Below, piece after piece: positions 29,297-38,405 of a DNA stretch of 64,000 nt. The position numbers and the translations under genes are program-made. Where the stretch lies: NCBI GenBank assembly GCA_027923505.1, contig BROI01000013.1, forward strand, positions 310,001 through 374,000, written 5' to 3'. This DNA comes from Mayamaea pseudoterrestris. Its lineage: Eukaryota; Bacillariophyta; Bacillariophyceae; Sellaphorales; Sellaphoraceae. The stretch's first letter is position 1; every line of letters begins with the position of its first letter. Under the pieces are notes generated by a model, which saw nothing but the letters and a program-made list of their open reading frames with translations, did no database searches and had not been told where the DNA came from.

Positions 29297-32200
29297 ATGG
29301 ATTACATTCCTGTTGTACTTATTGTCGTTGGTAAAGCTAATGGCAGTCGTTGCAAACGCACGCTTACCGCCCTTTGCGACTCAGGAGCATCGACAAGTTG
29401 GATTAGCCAAAGAGCGGCACATGGATTGCCTCAGTGCAAAGCGCCACGTTTAGTATCACAGACTGCAGTTGGCAAATTGGAAAGCTCTACCAAGATTGAT
29501 TTTGCCGAGTCGTTCCTTCCCGAGTTTAGTACTTCAAAAAGGATCGGCGCCTTTCCAGTGCGAGTCTTCCAGCAGGATATAAGGTATGACATGCTGCTGG
29601 GGCGAGACGTCTTAACGGCGCTCGGATTGACCATTGACTTTGGAGACAAACAAATCAATTGGGGTAATCAATCGACTCCAATGGTGACGATGGAGGATTT
29701 GAGCAATCGGCCAAAACAAATCAGAGACTCTTTGATTGAGCGGTTTGTTCTATTCTCTGATACTGAACCAGATCTGCATACAAGCGAGGAGATTTTATCA
29801 GCTAAGTATAACAAAGTGTCGACAGACGAGGTTGCCGATCAATCAACTCATTTAAATGAGGAGCAACGTACCGATTTAAAACGTCTCTTACGACGCTTTC
29901 CCGCTCTCTTTTCAGGCAAGCTTGGCAAATACCCACACGAGCTAGTCCACATTGACATTGATCCACAAGCTAAACCAGTCCATAAAAGACATTATCCAGT
30001 GCCTCGAGTGCATGAGCAAACCTTCAAGGAAGAGCTTGATCGACTCGTCGAACTCGGTGTACTTGAGCCTTGCGGCCGCAGCGAATGGGCGGCGCCCACC
30101 TTTATTATACCAAAGAAGGACAAGACTGTACGCTTTGTTTCTGACTTTCGGGCGTTGAATAAAGTGATTAAAAGGCGCACGTTCCCGATGCCGCGTATCC
30201 ATGAGCTACTGGCGAGGCGCAGCGGGTACAAGTTCTTCACAAAGCTTGATATTTCAATGCAGTATTATACCTTCCAGTTGGACAAGGAAAGCAGTGAGCT
30301 CTGTACAATTGCAACGCCGTTCGGTTTATTCCGTTACTTGCGCTTGCCAATGGGCGTTAATCAAGCCCCCGATATTGCTCAAGAGGTGATGGAGAAGGTT
30401 TTACAAGGGTTGCGCGACGTTGAAAAGTACCTTGATGACGTCGGCTGCTTTAGCGACACTTGGAAGGAGCATTTAACGCTGTTAGAGTCGGTTTTAAAGC
30501 GACTCGAGGCTAGCGGCTTTACAATCAATCCAAGTAAATGCGAATGGGGCGTCAAGGAAACCGACTGGCTTGGGTACTGGCTCACGCCGACAGGACTCAA
30601 ACCCTGGCCCAAGAAAGTCCAAGCAATTGTGGATATGAAGCCTCCTACCAATCTCAAGCAGTTGCGCTCATTCCTTGGTCTTGTTACATACTATCGAACC
30701 ATGTGGCCGCGACGGTCGCACATGCTTGCTCCTTTGACGAATCTCGTCGGCAAAAAGTCTTTTCAATGGGGTGCGCCTCAACAAAAAGCATTCGAGGAAA
30801 TGAAAGCAGTTGCAGCAAGCGATGTTCTTCTTCGTTATCCTGATCATAACAAGCCATTCGTCATCAAGACAGATGCCTCTGATTATCAACTCGGCGCCGT
30901 CATCCTTCAAGATGGCGTGCCGGTCGCCTATTTCTCGCGCAAACTCAACAGCGCCCAAGTCAATTACACAACCATTGAAAAGGAATTGCTAAGTATTGTT
31001 GAAACGCTCAAAACGTTTCGTTCGATGCTGCTTGGAGCGCGTTTGCAAATCCATACGGACCACAAAAATCTCACTCACGAGTTGACCGCCTTTCAAACGC
31101 AGCGCGTCCTTCGTTGGCGTCTGTACTTGGAGGAGTTCGGACCCGAGTTCCTTTATCTCAAAGGGGAGCTTAATACTGTCGCAGATGCTCTTTCAAGGGT
31201 TCCAACGGCAAGGGAAACCTCTCTAGTGGGGGAGAGCCCTGTTGATGTTTTAAAGCAACAACAGGATGCCCGACAAAAGGAAGCGCAAGAGGCAGCAGTG
31301 CCCATGCGACATACCCATCACGATGACAACTTACACGGTGTCAACGATGGCCATCACGATGGCGGCGTTCTTGCACATTCAATTGAATCAACAACAAACG
31401 ACCATGGGGAAAGGCAAATTGAAGAGCTATCAATTGCTAATGAAGGTTACTGTCTCCTACGGGACGAACCAGAGCTTGCAGAGTGCCTGCTCCTCCATCC
31501 GGAGTTCGACGAACAAGGGCGATATCCCCTGTCGTATTCAACCATTGCCGAGTATCAACAAGAAGATGCAACGCTAATGGCCGCAGTCCAAAACCAAGAC
31601 GCGACAACAATACAATACAAACAACTTGGAGACGTTCAGATTGTTGTATTCCAAGCAGACGAACGCTGGCGAATCTGCATCCCCAGTGCGATCCTCGATC
31701 GCTTGATTCTTTGGTACCACCTCTCAATGGCCCACGCTGGAATGACTCGATTAACAACGAGCATCAAGCAACACTTTTACCATCCTAAGCTCAAGCAGCG
31801 CGTCGAGCATCTTGTTGGTGCCTGCGATACTTGCCAACGCAACAAAGGAGGCAGCCGTCAATATGGAGAGCTGCCAGCGAGAGACGTGCGCGTCGCTCCT
31901 TGGTATGAGGTCCACGTTGATCTCATCGGACCATGGAAAGTATCCGTAAACGGCATTGACTGTTACTTCAGAGCGTTGACGATGATTGACCCAGTTACTA
32001 ACCTTGTCGAAATCGTTCGCTATCAGGACAAGTCGGCGTATCATATCGGCCGCCTCTTTGAAGACAACTGGCTCTCTCGTTATCCTCGACCAATGCGACT
32101 CGTTGCCGACCAAGGCAGTGAGTTTAAAGGAGCATTTGGAACCATCCTTGAACACAATGGGATTGAATGGCATGCCGCTTCGGCCAAGACGCCCACTGCT

Positions 32201-32692
32201 AACAGCATTTGCGAGCGCTGTCACCTCGTTATTGGCAACGTGCTTCGTACCCTGGTTCACGCTCATCCGCCCGAAGACTTGATGGACGCTGACGATATAA
32301 TCGATCAATGTCTCGCCACAGCAATGCATGCAACACGAGTTGTATCAAGTGGAGCTCTTGATAATCTGTCTCCCGGTGCAGTCGTCTTTCAACGCGACAT
32401 GTTTCTGGATATACCGCTTGTTGCCGACATTCTAGCTATCTCTGTTAAACGAGAAGCGATTGTCAATGAACGTTTGCTCCAAGCGAACCGTTCGAGACTG
32501 ACTCATGACTTTAAAGTTGACGAGCAGATCCTCAAGAAGGTATACGACCCTAACAAGCTCGAAGAACGATGGATCGGTCCTTATTCAATTGAACAAGTCC
32601 ACGTTAATGGAACGGTTACCATTCGCCTCTCGCCAATGGTGACTGACCGAGTTAATATTCGACGTATCAAGCCGTATCGGCAAGACGTTTGA
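29297..32692 (+). CDS. pol: Pol polyprotein of the Ty3/Gypsy element
   Basis: 1131 aa. Aspartic protease motif CDSGAST near residues 27-33; reverse transcriptase about 205-385 with YLDD near 377; RNase H with KTDASDYQLG (about 525) and HTDHKNLTHE (about 587); integrase with an HHCC zinc domain (about 800-850, CDTCQRNKGG), a DDE core (HVDLIGPW, VADQGSEF) and a C-terminal GPY-type module (ERWIGPYSIE). The order RT-RH-IN defines Ty3/Gypsy. The reading frame is continuous. Confidence 0.93.
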   Translation: MDYIPVVLIVVGKANGSRCKRTLTALCDSGASTSWISQRAAHGLPQCKAPRLVSQTAVGKLESSTKIDFAESFLPEFSTSKRIGAFPVRVFQQDIRYDMLLGRDVLTALGLTIDFGDKQINWGNQSTPMVTMEDLSNRPKQIRDSLIERFVLFSDTEPDLHTSEEILSAKYNKVSTDEVADQSTHLNEEQRTDLKRLLRRFPALFSGKLGKYPHELVHIDIDPQAKPVHKRHYPVPRVHEQTFKEELDRLVELGVLEPCGRSEWAAPTFIIPKKDKTVRFVSDFRALNKVIKRRTFPMPRIHELLARRSGYKFFTKLDISMQYYTFQLDKESSELCTIATPFGLFRYLRLPMGVNQAPDIAQEVMEKVLQGLRDVEKYLDDVGCFSDTWKEHLTLLESVLKRLEASGFTINPSKCEWGVKETDWLGYWLTPTGLKPWPKKVQAIVDMKPPTNLKQLRSFLGLVTYYRTMWPRRSHMLAPLTNLVGKKSFQWGAPQQKAFEEMKAVAASDVLLRYPDHNKPFVIKTDASDYQLGAVILQDGVPVAYFSRKLNSAQVNYTTIEKELLSIVETLKTFRSMLLGARLQIHTDHKNLTHELTAFQTQRVLRWRLYLEEFGPEFLYLKGELNTVADALSRVPTARETSLVGESPVDVLKQQQDARQKEAQEAAVPMRHTHHDDNLHGVNDGHHDGGVLAHSIESTTNDHGERQIEELSIANEGYCLLRDEPELAECLLLHPEFDEQGRYPLSYSTIAEYQQEDATLMAAVQNQDATTIQYKQLGDVQIVVFQADERWRICIPSAILDRLILWYHLSMAHAGMTRLTTSIKQHFYHPKLKQRVEHLVGACDTCQRNKGGSRQYGELPARDVRVAPWYEVHVDLIGPWKVSVNGIDCYFRALTMIDPVTNLVEIVRYQDKSAYHIGRLFEDNWLSRYPRPMRLVADQGSEFKGAFGTILEHNGIEWHAASAKTPTANSICERCHLVIGNVLRTLVHAHPPEDLMDADDIIDQCLATAMHATRVVSSGALDNLSPGAVVFQRDMFLDIPLVADILAISVKREAIVNERLLQANRSRLTHDFKVDEQILKKVYDPNKLEERWIGPYSIEQVHVNGTVTIRLSPMVTDRVNIRRIKPYRQDV

Positions 32693-32837
32693 GGTTTGCG
32701 CAGCTCCCTTGTTTGATCTACCATGATTGAGCTAAATTACGGCACCCTGTGCGACAGGAAGGCCGCTGCCACTTTACAAACAAGAAGGAAGACATTTTAC
32801 CCCAGCTACCCTCATGGTCGCTCTTAGTGTGGGAGAG

Positions 32838-33075
32838 TGTGCTATCTGACACGATTCACATGCACCGGCCCAGCCTCAACGGCGAGCCGGACAGTCAACG
32901 GACACGCCCGTCGGGTATTAGCGAAGATGGGCGATCCTGATGCGACATCTGCGATCCTCGCCAGTAAAAAGAGCGATGGATCGCCATGGAGGCAACTGGA
33001 GGCAAGTTGCCGTTGTAGCGTTTAAAATACCATCATAATTTTCCATTTACATATCATCCTACGATAGGTACTTCA
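32838..33075 (+). repeat. 3' LTR of the Ty3/Gypsy element
   Basis: This 238-bp LTR is near-identical to the 5' LTR. It is followed directly by ACCGG, the second copy of the target-site duplication. Confidence 0.95.
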
Positions 33076-33222
33076 ACCGGTACGTCGTACGAGTAACTGT
33101 GTCGCAGCGAGTACCTTTCCGACAGATTCGTTGGAACCATTCGTTTGGGCCAGCGAAAGGGACCTGACCCTCACTTTTTTGTCCGTCTTCCACCTTTGCC
33201 ACTCGCCATCTTATATTCTACC

Positions 33223-36200
33223 ATGCCCAAGCGAAGACGAAGCAAGCCTCACCAAGAGCCACAGCAGCACGAAGAAGTATGGCAGCCTGTCGATGTCACT
33301 CTGGAGCGCAACGGTGAAACTGCCTTGGACGCGAACCACTACGACGATGACCAATCGCGCCAGCTGAAATCGCATTCCGACCTTGAGGCCCCGTCTACGG
33401 AGGACATGGGAATCTTTTTTGGTCTCCAAGTCATTCAGCCTGATCAATATCAAGTAACGACCAAGGCTGATGGGACGAAGCGGTTCATGATTGTTGGTAG
33501 GGGCGACGACCGCAACGGAGAACATGCCGATCAAGGCTCTGCCAACGCCGGCGAAACACGGCAGCAAAAGAAGAAGGACACAACTAAGAGTAACGGAACC
33601 GAGACGGACGTCATAAAAGCCAATGACAAACAGGTAGAGCATGTGGACGGAGAATCTCGAAAGAAGCGCCAAAAGAAGGAGAAGCAAAAGCGGAAGGAAA
33701 GTATCGACGCCGCCGAAGCACCTTTGCCGGATGACGCTGCTACAAGCTCATGCAGCGATACCGCGTCACCTACCGAGGAAGAGATTCAAGCTATGCAGCA
33801 GTCGTGGTTGATTGCCACAGGAGGCGTCTCACTTCATCCAGACTTGTGCAAGGGTCTGCTTCGGCAGCAGTTCTTTGCGCCTCTACCTATTCAGGCTGCT
33901 ACCTTGCCTGCCTCCGTCTTGGGCCGCCGTAACATTGTTGGCGCCGCTCCGACTGGTTCCGGAAAGACGCTGTCGTTTCTGATCCCAGTATTGCAGTGCC
34001 TGCTGGAGCAGCAAGATGAAGCGGCTGCTGCCACTAAACACGTCGATCTTGACGAGCCGAAACTGCAGGCGTTGATACTGACGCCCACGCGCGAGCTGGC
34101 CATGCAGATTCATCAAGAATGCGACAAGCTTTTGCCGCGACAGATTGGCACCATTGTAGGTGGACTTGCACTCGCCAAGCAGGCGAGGGTATTGAACAAA
34201 TTCAGGCCGCCCATTATCGTTGCTACACCGGGTCGACTCTGGGAATTGGTGAGTTTGTTATACAGTATGCGCGAGTTGGTTGGTGCAACTTGATCGAAGA
34301 AGAGAGAACATTGAACCGCATCGCCTAACTGAAAGATTTTGTGAAGAGCATTCATAGCACGTCAGTCTGAGATCATTACATTGCACTCGCATAATTTGCA
34401 CCCATTTCTTTCTTTTTTTCTCACATGTTCAATCATTGTTCCGTATTTAGATTACGTCTCGAGACTACCCACACTTGAATGATCTGTCTCAGATTCGCTT
34501 TCTAGTCATTGACGAGGCAGATCGCATGATGAAGCAAGGTAGTTTTCCGCAGTTAAAAAGCATTCTTGAATCAGTGCAAACAGCCAATCCGATGGATGAC
34601 GACGACGAAGAAGACATTGACGACTTGGATGACGATGAAGACGCGCTTGGGGATCGTCTTCTGGGACTGCCTGGCATTCGAGGTGAGGCTCAAGTTGAAA
34701 TGTTGACTGACGACATTCTCGCGCAGATTGAGGAGCAGCGGACGGGGCACAAGCCTGTTACCGAGGAAGTGGACGATGAGGACATTGAGTTTGGAGATGA
34801 CGAGAGCGATGAGAACGTTGATGATGACATATCACTGCCTCTTGCTCCTCCCGTTCATCGATTAACCTTCGTTTATTCTGCTACCTTGACACTTCCCGCG
34901 TCGGAGAAGTACGTCAAGTCGACGAAGAAGTCCAAGCGGCAGTCCGGTGTCGAAGGTGCAATTGCCGAGATACTTGACAAGGCTCATGCAAAAGGGAAAA
35001 CCAAGGTCGTTGATTTATCAAGTGGGAAGAAGGTGAACTCAACGCAAGTCAAAGTAACGGAGACTGACAGCAAGTCGCGCCAAAGAAAGGAAAAGGAGGC
35101 ACCGCCGCAAACTAGGCAATTTCAACTACCGCCTGGGCTGACGTTGCAACAAATAAAGTGTACGCAAAAGCACAAGGACTCTCATCTATATGCCTACTTG
35201 ACGACCACAGCTGACGGTGCAGCTGGTCCATGCTTGGTGTTTTGCAACTCGATTGCCGGAGTGCGAAGGTTGGGAGCGACTTTGCAGACTCTGGGCATGG
35301 ACGTTCGGATTTTGCACGCTAAGATGCAACAGGTACGTGAATTGTGTTCTGGAAATAATGCTTGCGATCGTCAGCTATGAGGATATCTACTACTTTCCTG
35401 ATGCACCGTTCAAAATGATCGGAACATTAACGTGAGGGTTTATGTGAACAATCTCTGAGCCAGCCCATATTCGATCATGCAATTGCTAATGAAACTTGAT
35501 TGATCTCTTATCTTACCATATACCTTTGTCCTCTAGCGCGCACGGATGAAGGCTGTTGAGTCGTTAAAGCAGTCTAAACGCCGAGTGGTTGTCATTGCAA
35601 CTGATGTGGCTGCTCGCGGACTTGACATTCCTTCCGTTGCCACAGTTGTCCACTATGATGCATCTCGGACCGTTGACACGTTCGTGCATCGAGCGGGACG
35701 AACAGCGGTGAGTTAACGATTGCTGACGAAATGGTGTCATGTTTTGCGACTGTGATGATCCAACGGTATTCGGACTAGAGTCTCAGAAGGTTTACATGTT
35801 GATTTACACCCTTGGCTGTCTGAGTTGCACTGATCATGGCGCCTCTCGTTTCGCTCGTTGATATTTAACTAACAGACTGTCTTTGCCTATGCAGCGCGGA
35901 GTGGGAGTAGGTTCAACAGGTTGCAGTGTTTCCTTGATCGCATCGGGCGAAGACAAGAACCATGCCCGCATCTTTCACGCTCTCCAGGCAAAGTTTGAAC
36001 CAGTTCATTTAGATGGCCGACTTTTGACAGCCGCCCAGGAGCGAGTCAACCTTGCTTCGAAGGTCGTCCTTGACGATGAGTTGGAGCAACGTAGAACTCG
36101 ATCGAATCAGTGGTACAAGGAGCAAGCTGACGCCGTTGGATTCGACGTTGAGGATGACATGTATGAGGATGCGGATGACAAGGACCAGCGACAACAAGGT

Positions 36201-36338
36201 CGTTCTAGGGAAGCAAAGGCGTCCAAAGCCAAGTTAAAGGCACTGCTATCCCAGCCCATGGTTGCTCAGCGCTACGGCAAGTTCCTTTCGACCAGTCAGG
36301 CCGTGACGAGCATGCGCGTGGCGCCGTTGAACAAATGA
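33223..36338 (+). CDS. DEAD-box RNA helicase of the DDX24/Mak5 type
   Basis: Four exons join to 840 aa: 33223-34248, 34451-35332, 35537-35707 and 35895-36338. The start is TACCATGCC at 33223. The N-terminus is Lys-rich and probably nucleolar. Motifs in order: Q-motif region [21 protein letters not shown], Ia PTRELA, Ib [26 protein letters not shown], then [13 protein letters not shown] and VI HRAGRTA. A long acidic insert (about residues 375-475) lies between motifs II and III, as in Mak5/DDX24, which act in 60S ribosomal subunit assembly. Introns 1-3 are each near 200 bp, longer than most in the window. Confidence 0.87.
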
Positions 36339-36356
36339 GGATAGCGAAGAAGATGA

Positions 36357-36545
36357 GTAAGTACACTAAGTGTTACTATGCATGTGAGAAATCATGATCG
36401 ACGGTGACGAACAAGGTTTTCGGACTAGAGTCTCTGAAAGCATACATGTTGATATTATCCTTGGCTGTGTCTGAGTCGACTGAAAATTGCCGATTGTACA
36501 AGCCTGTACGCTGCTGTCTTTCTCACATTGTGCCTTTCCTTGCAG
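36357..36545 (+). other. Probable 3'-UTR intron of the DDX24-type gene, related to its intron 3
   Basis: GTAAGTAC at 36357 and CCTTGCAG ending at 36545 make a 189-bp intron-like segment starting 18 bp after the stop codon. Its middle (about 36409-36482, with TCGGACTAGAGTCTC and TTACATGTTGAT-like words) is clearly related to the middle of intron 3 (about 35759-35832), at the same distance from the donor. The rest of 36339-36688 contains no gene that I can support. Confidence 0.6.
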
Positions 36546-36688
36546 CTAGTGTCATGGACGAATGGTGAAATTAGCTGCAAGCGATGACAATGAACAAAGC
36601 AAGGGTACACGCTGCCTGATTAGGTTTACATGCATATACTCGTATACGTAGCAGTTGCAAACTAAATGAGACTGAAGTAATAAAACAA

Positions 36689-37741
36689 CTATTTCTTCTT
36701 GTGCTGCTGCTCCCGCACATGACCAACAAATTTGCGATAGACTTGATCGTCCGTTGCTTGCTGCTTGGGTGGTAGCGTGCGACGCTGCACGTTCGTCGCC
36801 CCTCTTCGCGCCGCCTCAAAGCCAATGCGATCGTCATTGGCGTCAGCAGTATCAGTTGCATCAACAATTGCTTTCGTGTTGCTCCTTGTTGGATTGTTGT
36901 CAACGAAAGCTGCACCAGTACCCTGTTGTTGCTGCTGCTCGACAAATTCCTGCGGCAGATCCATGGTCCGTATGCTCGGCTGAGCAAACCGGCTTGGGAC
37001 GGCGTGATGACTCGCCCAACTTGTTGGCAATGTATGAGTACCATTCTTGTCGTTCGATAATGCGTTGCGCGGCAATTGCTGCTTTGAGTCTACTCTTGTC
37101 GGAGGCAATATTACTTCGGCAATGCCTGTACCCGCCAGCATGGCGCCGCCCGTTCCAGTATCTCCCTCGGCCTTTGCATTATCCTCCGTGTCAAATTTTC
37201 CTGCCAATTGACGCGCCTTGGCTGCCAGCTGCTGGTAGAGTTCCTGTTCGTCGGCTGGTAAGTGTGAGCTGTCTAGTTGCACCTGGTGCTGCCTATCGTT
37301 CTTCATGGCTGATGCAATCTCACTGTTGCTCGCAGCGCTGTCAAGCTTTTGCTGAATAAATTCTTCCATTGCCTGTTGATGTTTCGATTCCCAAAGTCCA
37401 AGCTGTGACTTATTGTCTTGATCATTGTCGCTATCAATATTCTTTAAACCTGCAGCGCGTCGCTTTCGTTCCAACACCTTGTATTCGCCATCGTGTGGAG
37501 CAACGAGCAGGTCTTGCGCATTGACGCCTCGCTTATACTGCATATCCGTCAGGAGTTTGCGCTTTCTCTTGGTTCGCTGAATCCGATCAAAGGTGCCTTC
37601 ATTGTCAGCGACTCCGTCTCCATCAAAAGCAACAGCTGCTGCTTGAGTTTTATCAGCAGCATCGTGCTCAGCCTCGCTGTCGTCGCTAGTTTCCTCGCGT
37701 CGACTGCTTGGCTTTCGTTTCAGAGTTCGCTTCTTGAACAT
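36689..37741 (-). CDS. Hep59/Tls1 (C9orf78) family spliceosome-associated protein
   Basis: It reads leftward as 350 aa from the ATG at 37741 (MFKKRTLKRK), which matches the basic start typical of the family. The frame runs further upstream, but that part is promoter repeat. Family-like pieces are ME.FIQQKL, MLAGTGIAEVILP and a C-terminal ATDDQVYRKFV. The middle is charged and Gln-rich. Family members associate with the spliceosome (Brr2) and in yeast affect splicing of telomere and heterochromatin factors. The gene shares a family 2 repeat array with the divergent helicase at 38406. Confidence 0.72.
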   Translation of the reverse strand: MFKKRTLKRKPSSRREETSDDSEAEHDAADKTQAAAVAFDGDGVADNEGTFDRIQRTKRKRKLLTDMQYKRGVNAQDLLVAPHDGEYKVLERKRRAAGLKNIDSDNDQDNKSQLGLWESKHQQAMEEFIQQKLDSAASNSEIASAMKNDRQHQVQLDSSHLPADEQELYQQLAAKARQLAGKFDTEDNAKAEGDTGTGGAMLAGTGIAEVILPPTRVDSKQQLPRNALSNDKNGTHTLPTSWASHHAVPSRFAQPSIRTMDLPQEFVEQQQQQGTGAAFVDNNPTRSNTKAIVDATDTADANDDRIGFEAARRGATNVQRRTLPPKQQATDDQVYRKFVGHVREQQHKKK

Positions 37742-37863
37742 GCTGTTTGTGAATGCAGTTGGCGACCTTAAAGTTGCGTTCGATGTGATGGTTGCAAGGC
37801 TGATGGCGCTTGAACGAATGGCCATCCTGTTTGCTTTACAGTTGACAGTACACTCTGGCTTAC

Positions 37864-38278
37864 AGTGCCAAAAACTTTGATTTTCAACGGCTGTCAATGC
37901 TACACTCTGAACCAGTGTGCCAAAAAGTTTGATTTTCAACGGCTGATGATACTACACTCCGAACCAGTGTGCCAAAAACTTTGATTTTCAACAGCTGTCA
38001 ATGCTACACTCCGAACGAGTGTGCCAAAAACTTTGATTTTCAACGGCTGTCAAAGCTACACTTTGAACCGGTGCGCCAAAAACTTTGATTTTCAACGGCT
38101 GGCAATGCTACACTCCGAACCAGTGTGAACCAGTGTGCCAAAAACTTTGATTTTCAACGGCTGTCAAAGCTACACTTTGAACCGGTGCGCCAAAAACTTT
38201 GATTTTCAACGGCTGGCAATGCTACACTCCGAACCAGTGTGAACCAGTGTGCCAAAAACTTTGATTTTCAACGGCTGT
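37864..38278. repeat. Promoter array 3: eight units (52/62 bp) of a second repeat family
   Basis: Eight copies of a core (GTGCCAAAAACTTTGA then TTTTCAACGGCTG) recur every 52 bp. Two units are 62 bp because ten bases (TGAACCAGTG) are doubled. A pair of units of about 114 bp is itself repeated. CAACGG is a MYB-type core, and two units read GCGCCAAA, an E2F-type site. The array lies between head-to-head genes (Hep59-like leftward, DEAD-box rightward). Binding is inferred. Confidence 0.83.
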
Positions 38279-38405
38279 TTTAGGAACTACACTTTGATGC
38301 ACAGTAGCTTGTATATCAAAGTAAGATATTGAATCACAGTGAACTCGCGCCAGCAAACCATGGCGTCTCATCGGTACTGATGTTGCACCGCGCCCGAAAC
38401 CATAC

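Larger units (their letters stand above)
27822..33075 (+). mobile_element. Ty3/Gypsy LTR retrotransposon, looks whole, very young
   Basis: A 5.25-kb element is bounded by near-identical direct LTRs (27822-28058 and 32838-33075) that begin TG and end CA. It is flanked by the 5-bp target duplication ACCGG (27817-27821 and 33076-33080). It carries gag and pol, with pol ordered protease, reverse transcriptase, RNase H, integrase, which is the Ty3/Gypsy order. No chromodomain is evident at the integrase end, only a GPY-type module. A purine-rich tract (GTGGGAGAG) abuts the 3' LTR. LTR identity suggests a very recent insertion. It landed between the SDR gene and the DDX24-type helicase without disrupting either coding region. 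Confidence 0.95.

Noticed and set aside
37742-37939. N-terminal extension of the Hep59-like protein
   Set aside because: The extension is read through the family 2 repeats. The family starts with a basic MxxR/K-rich segment matching the ATG at 37741.
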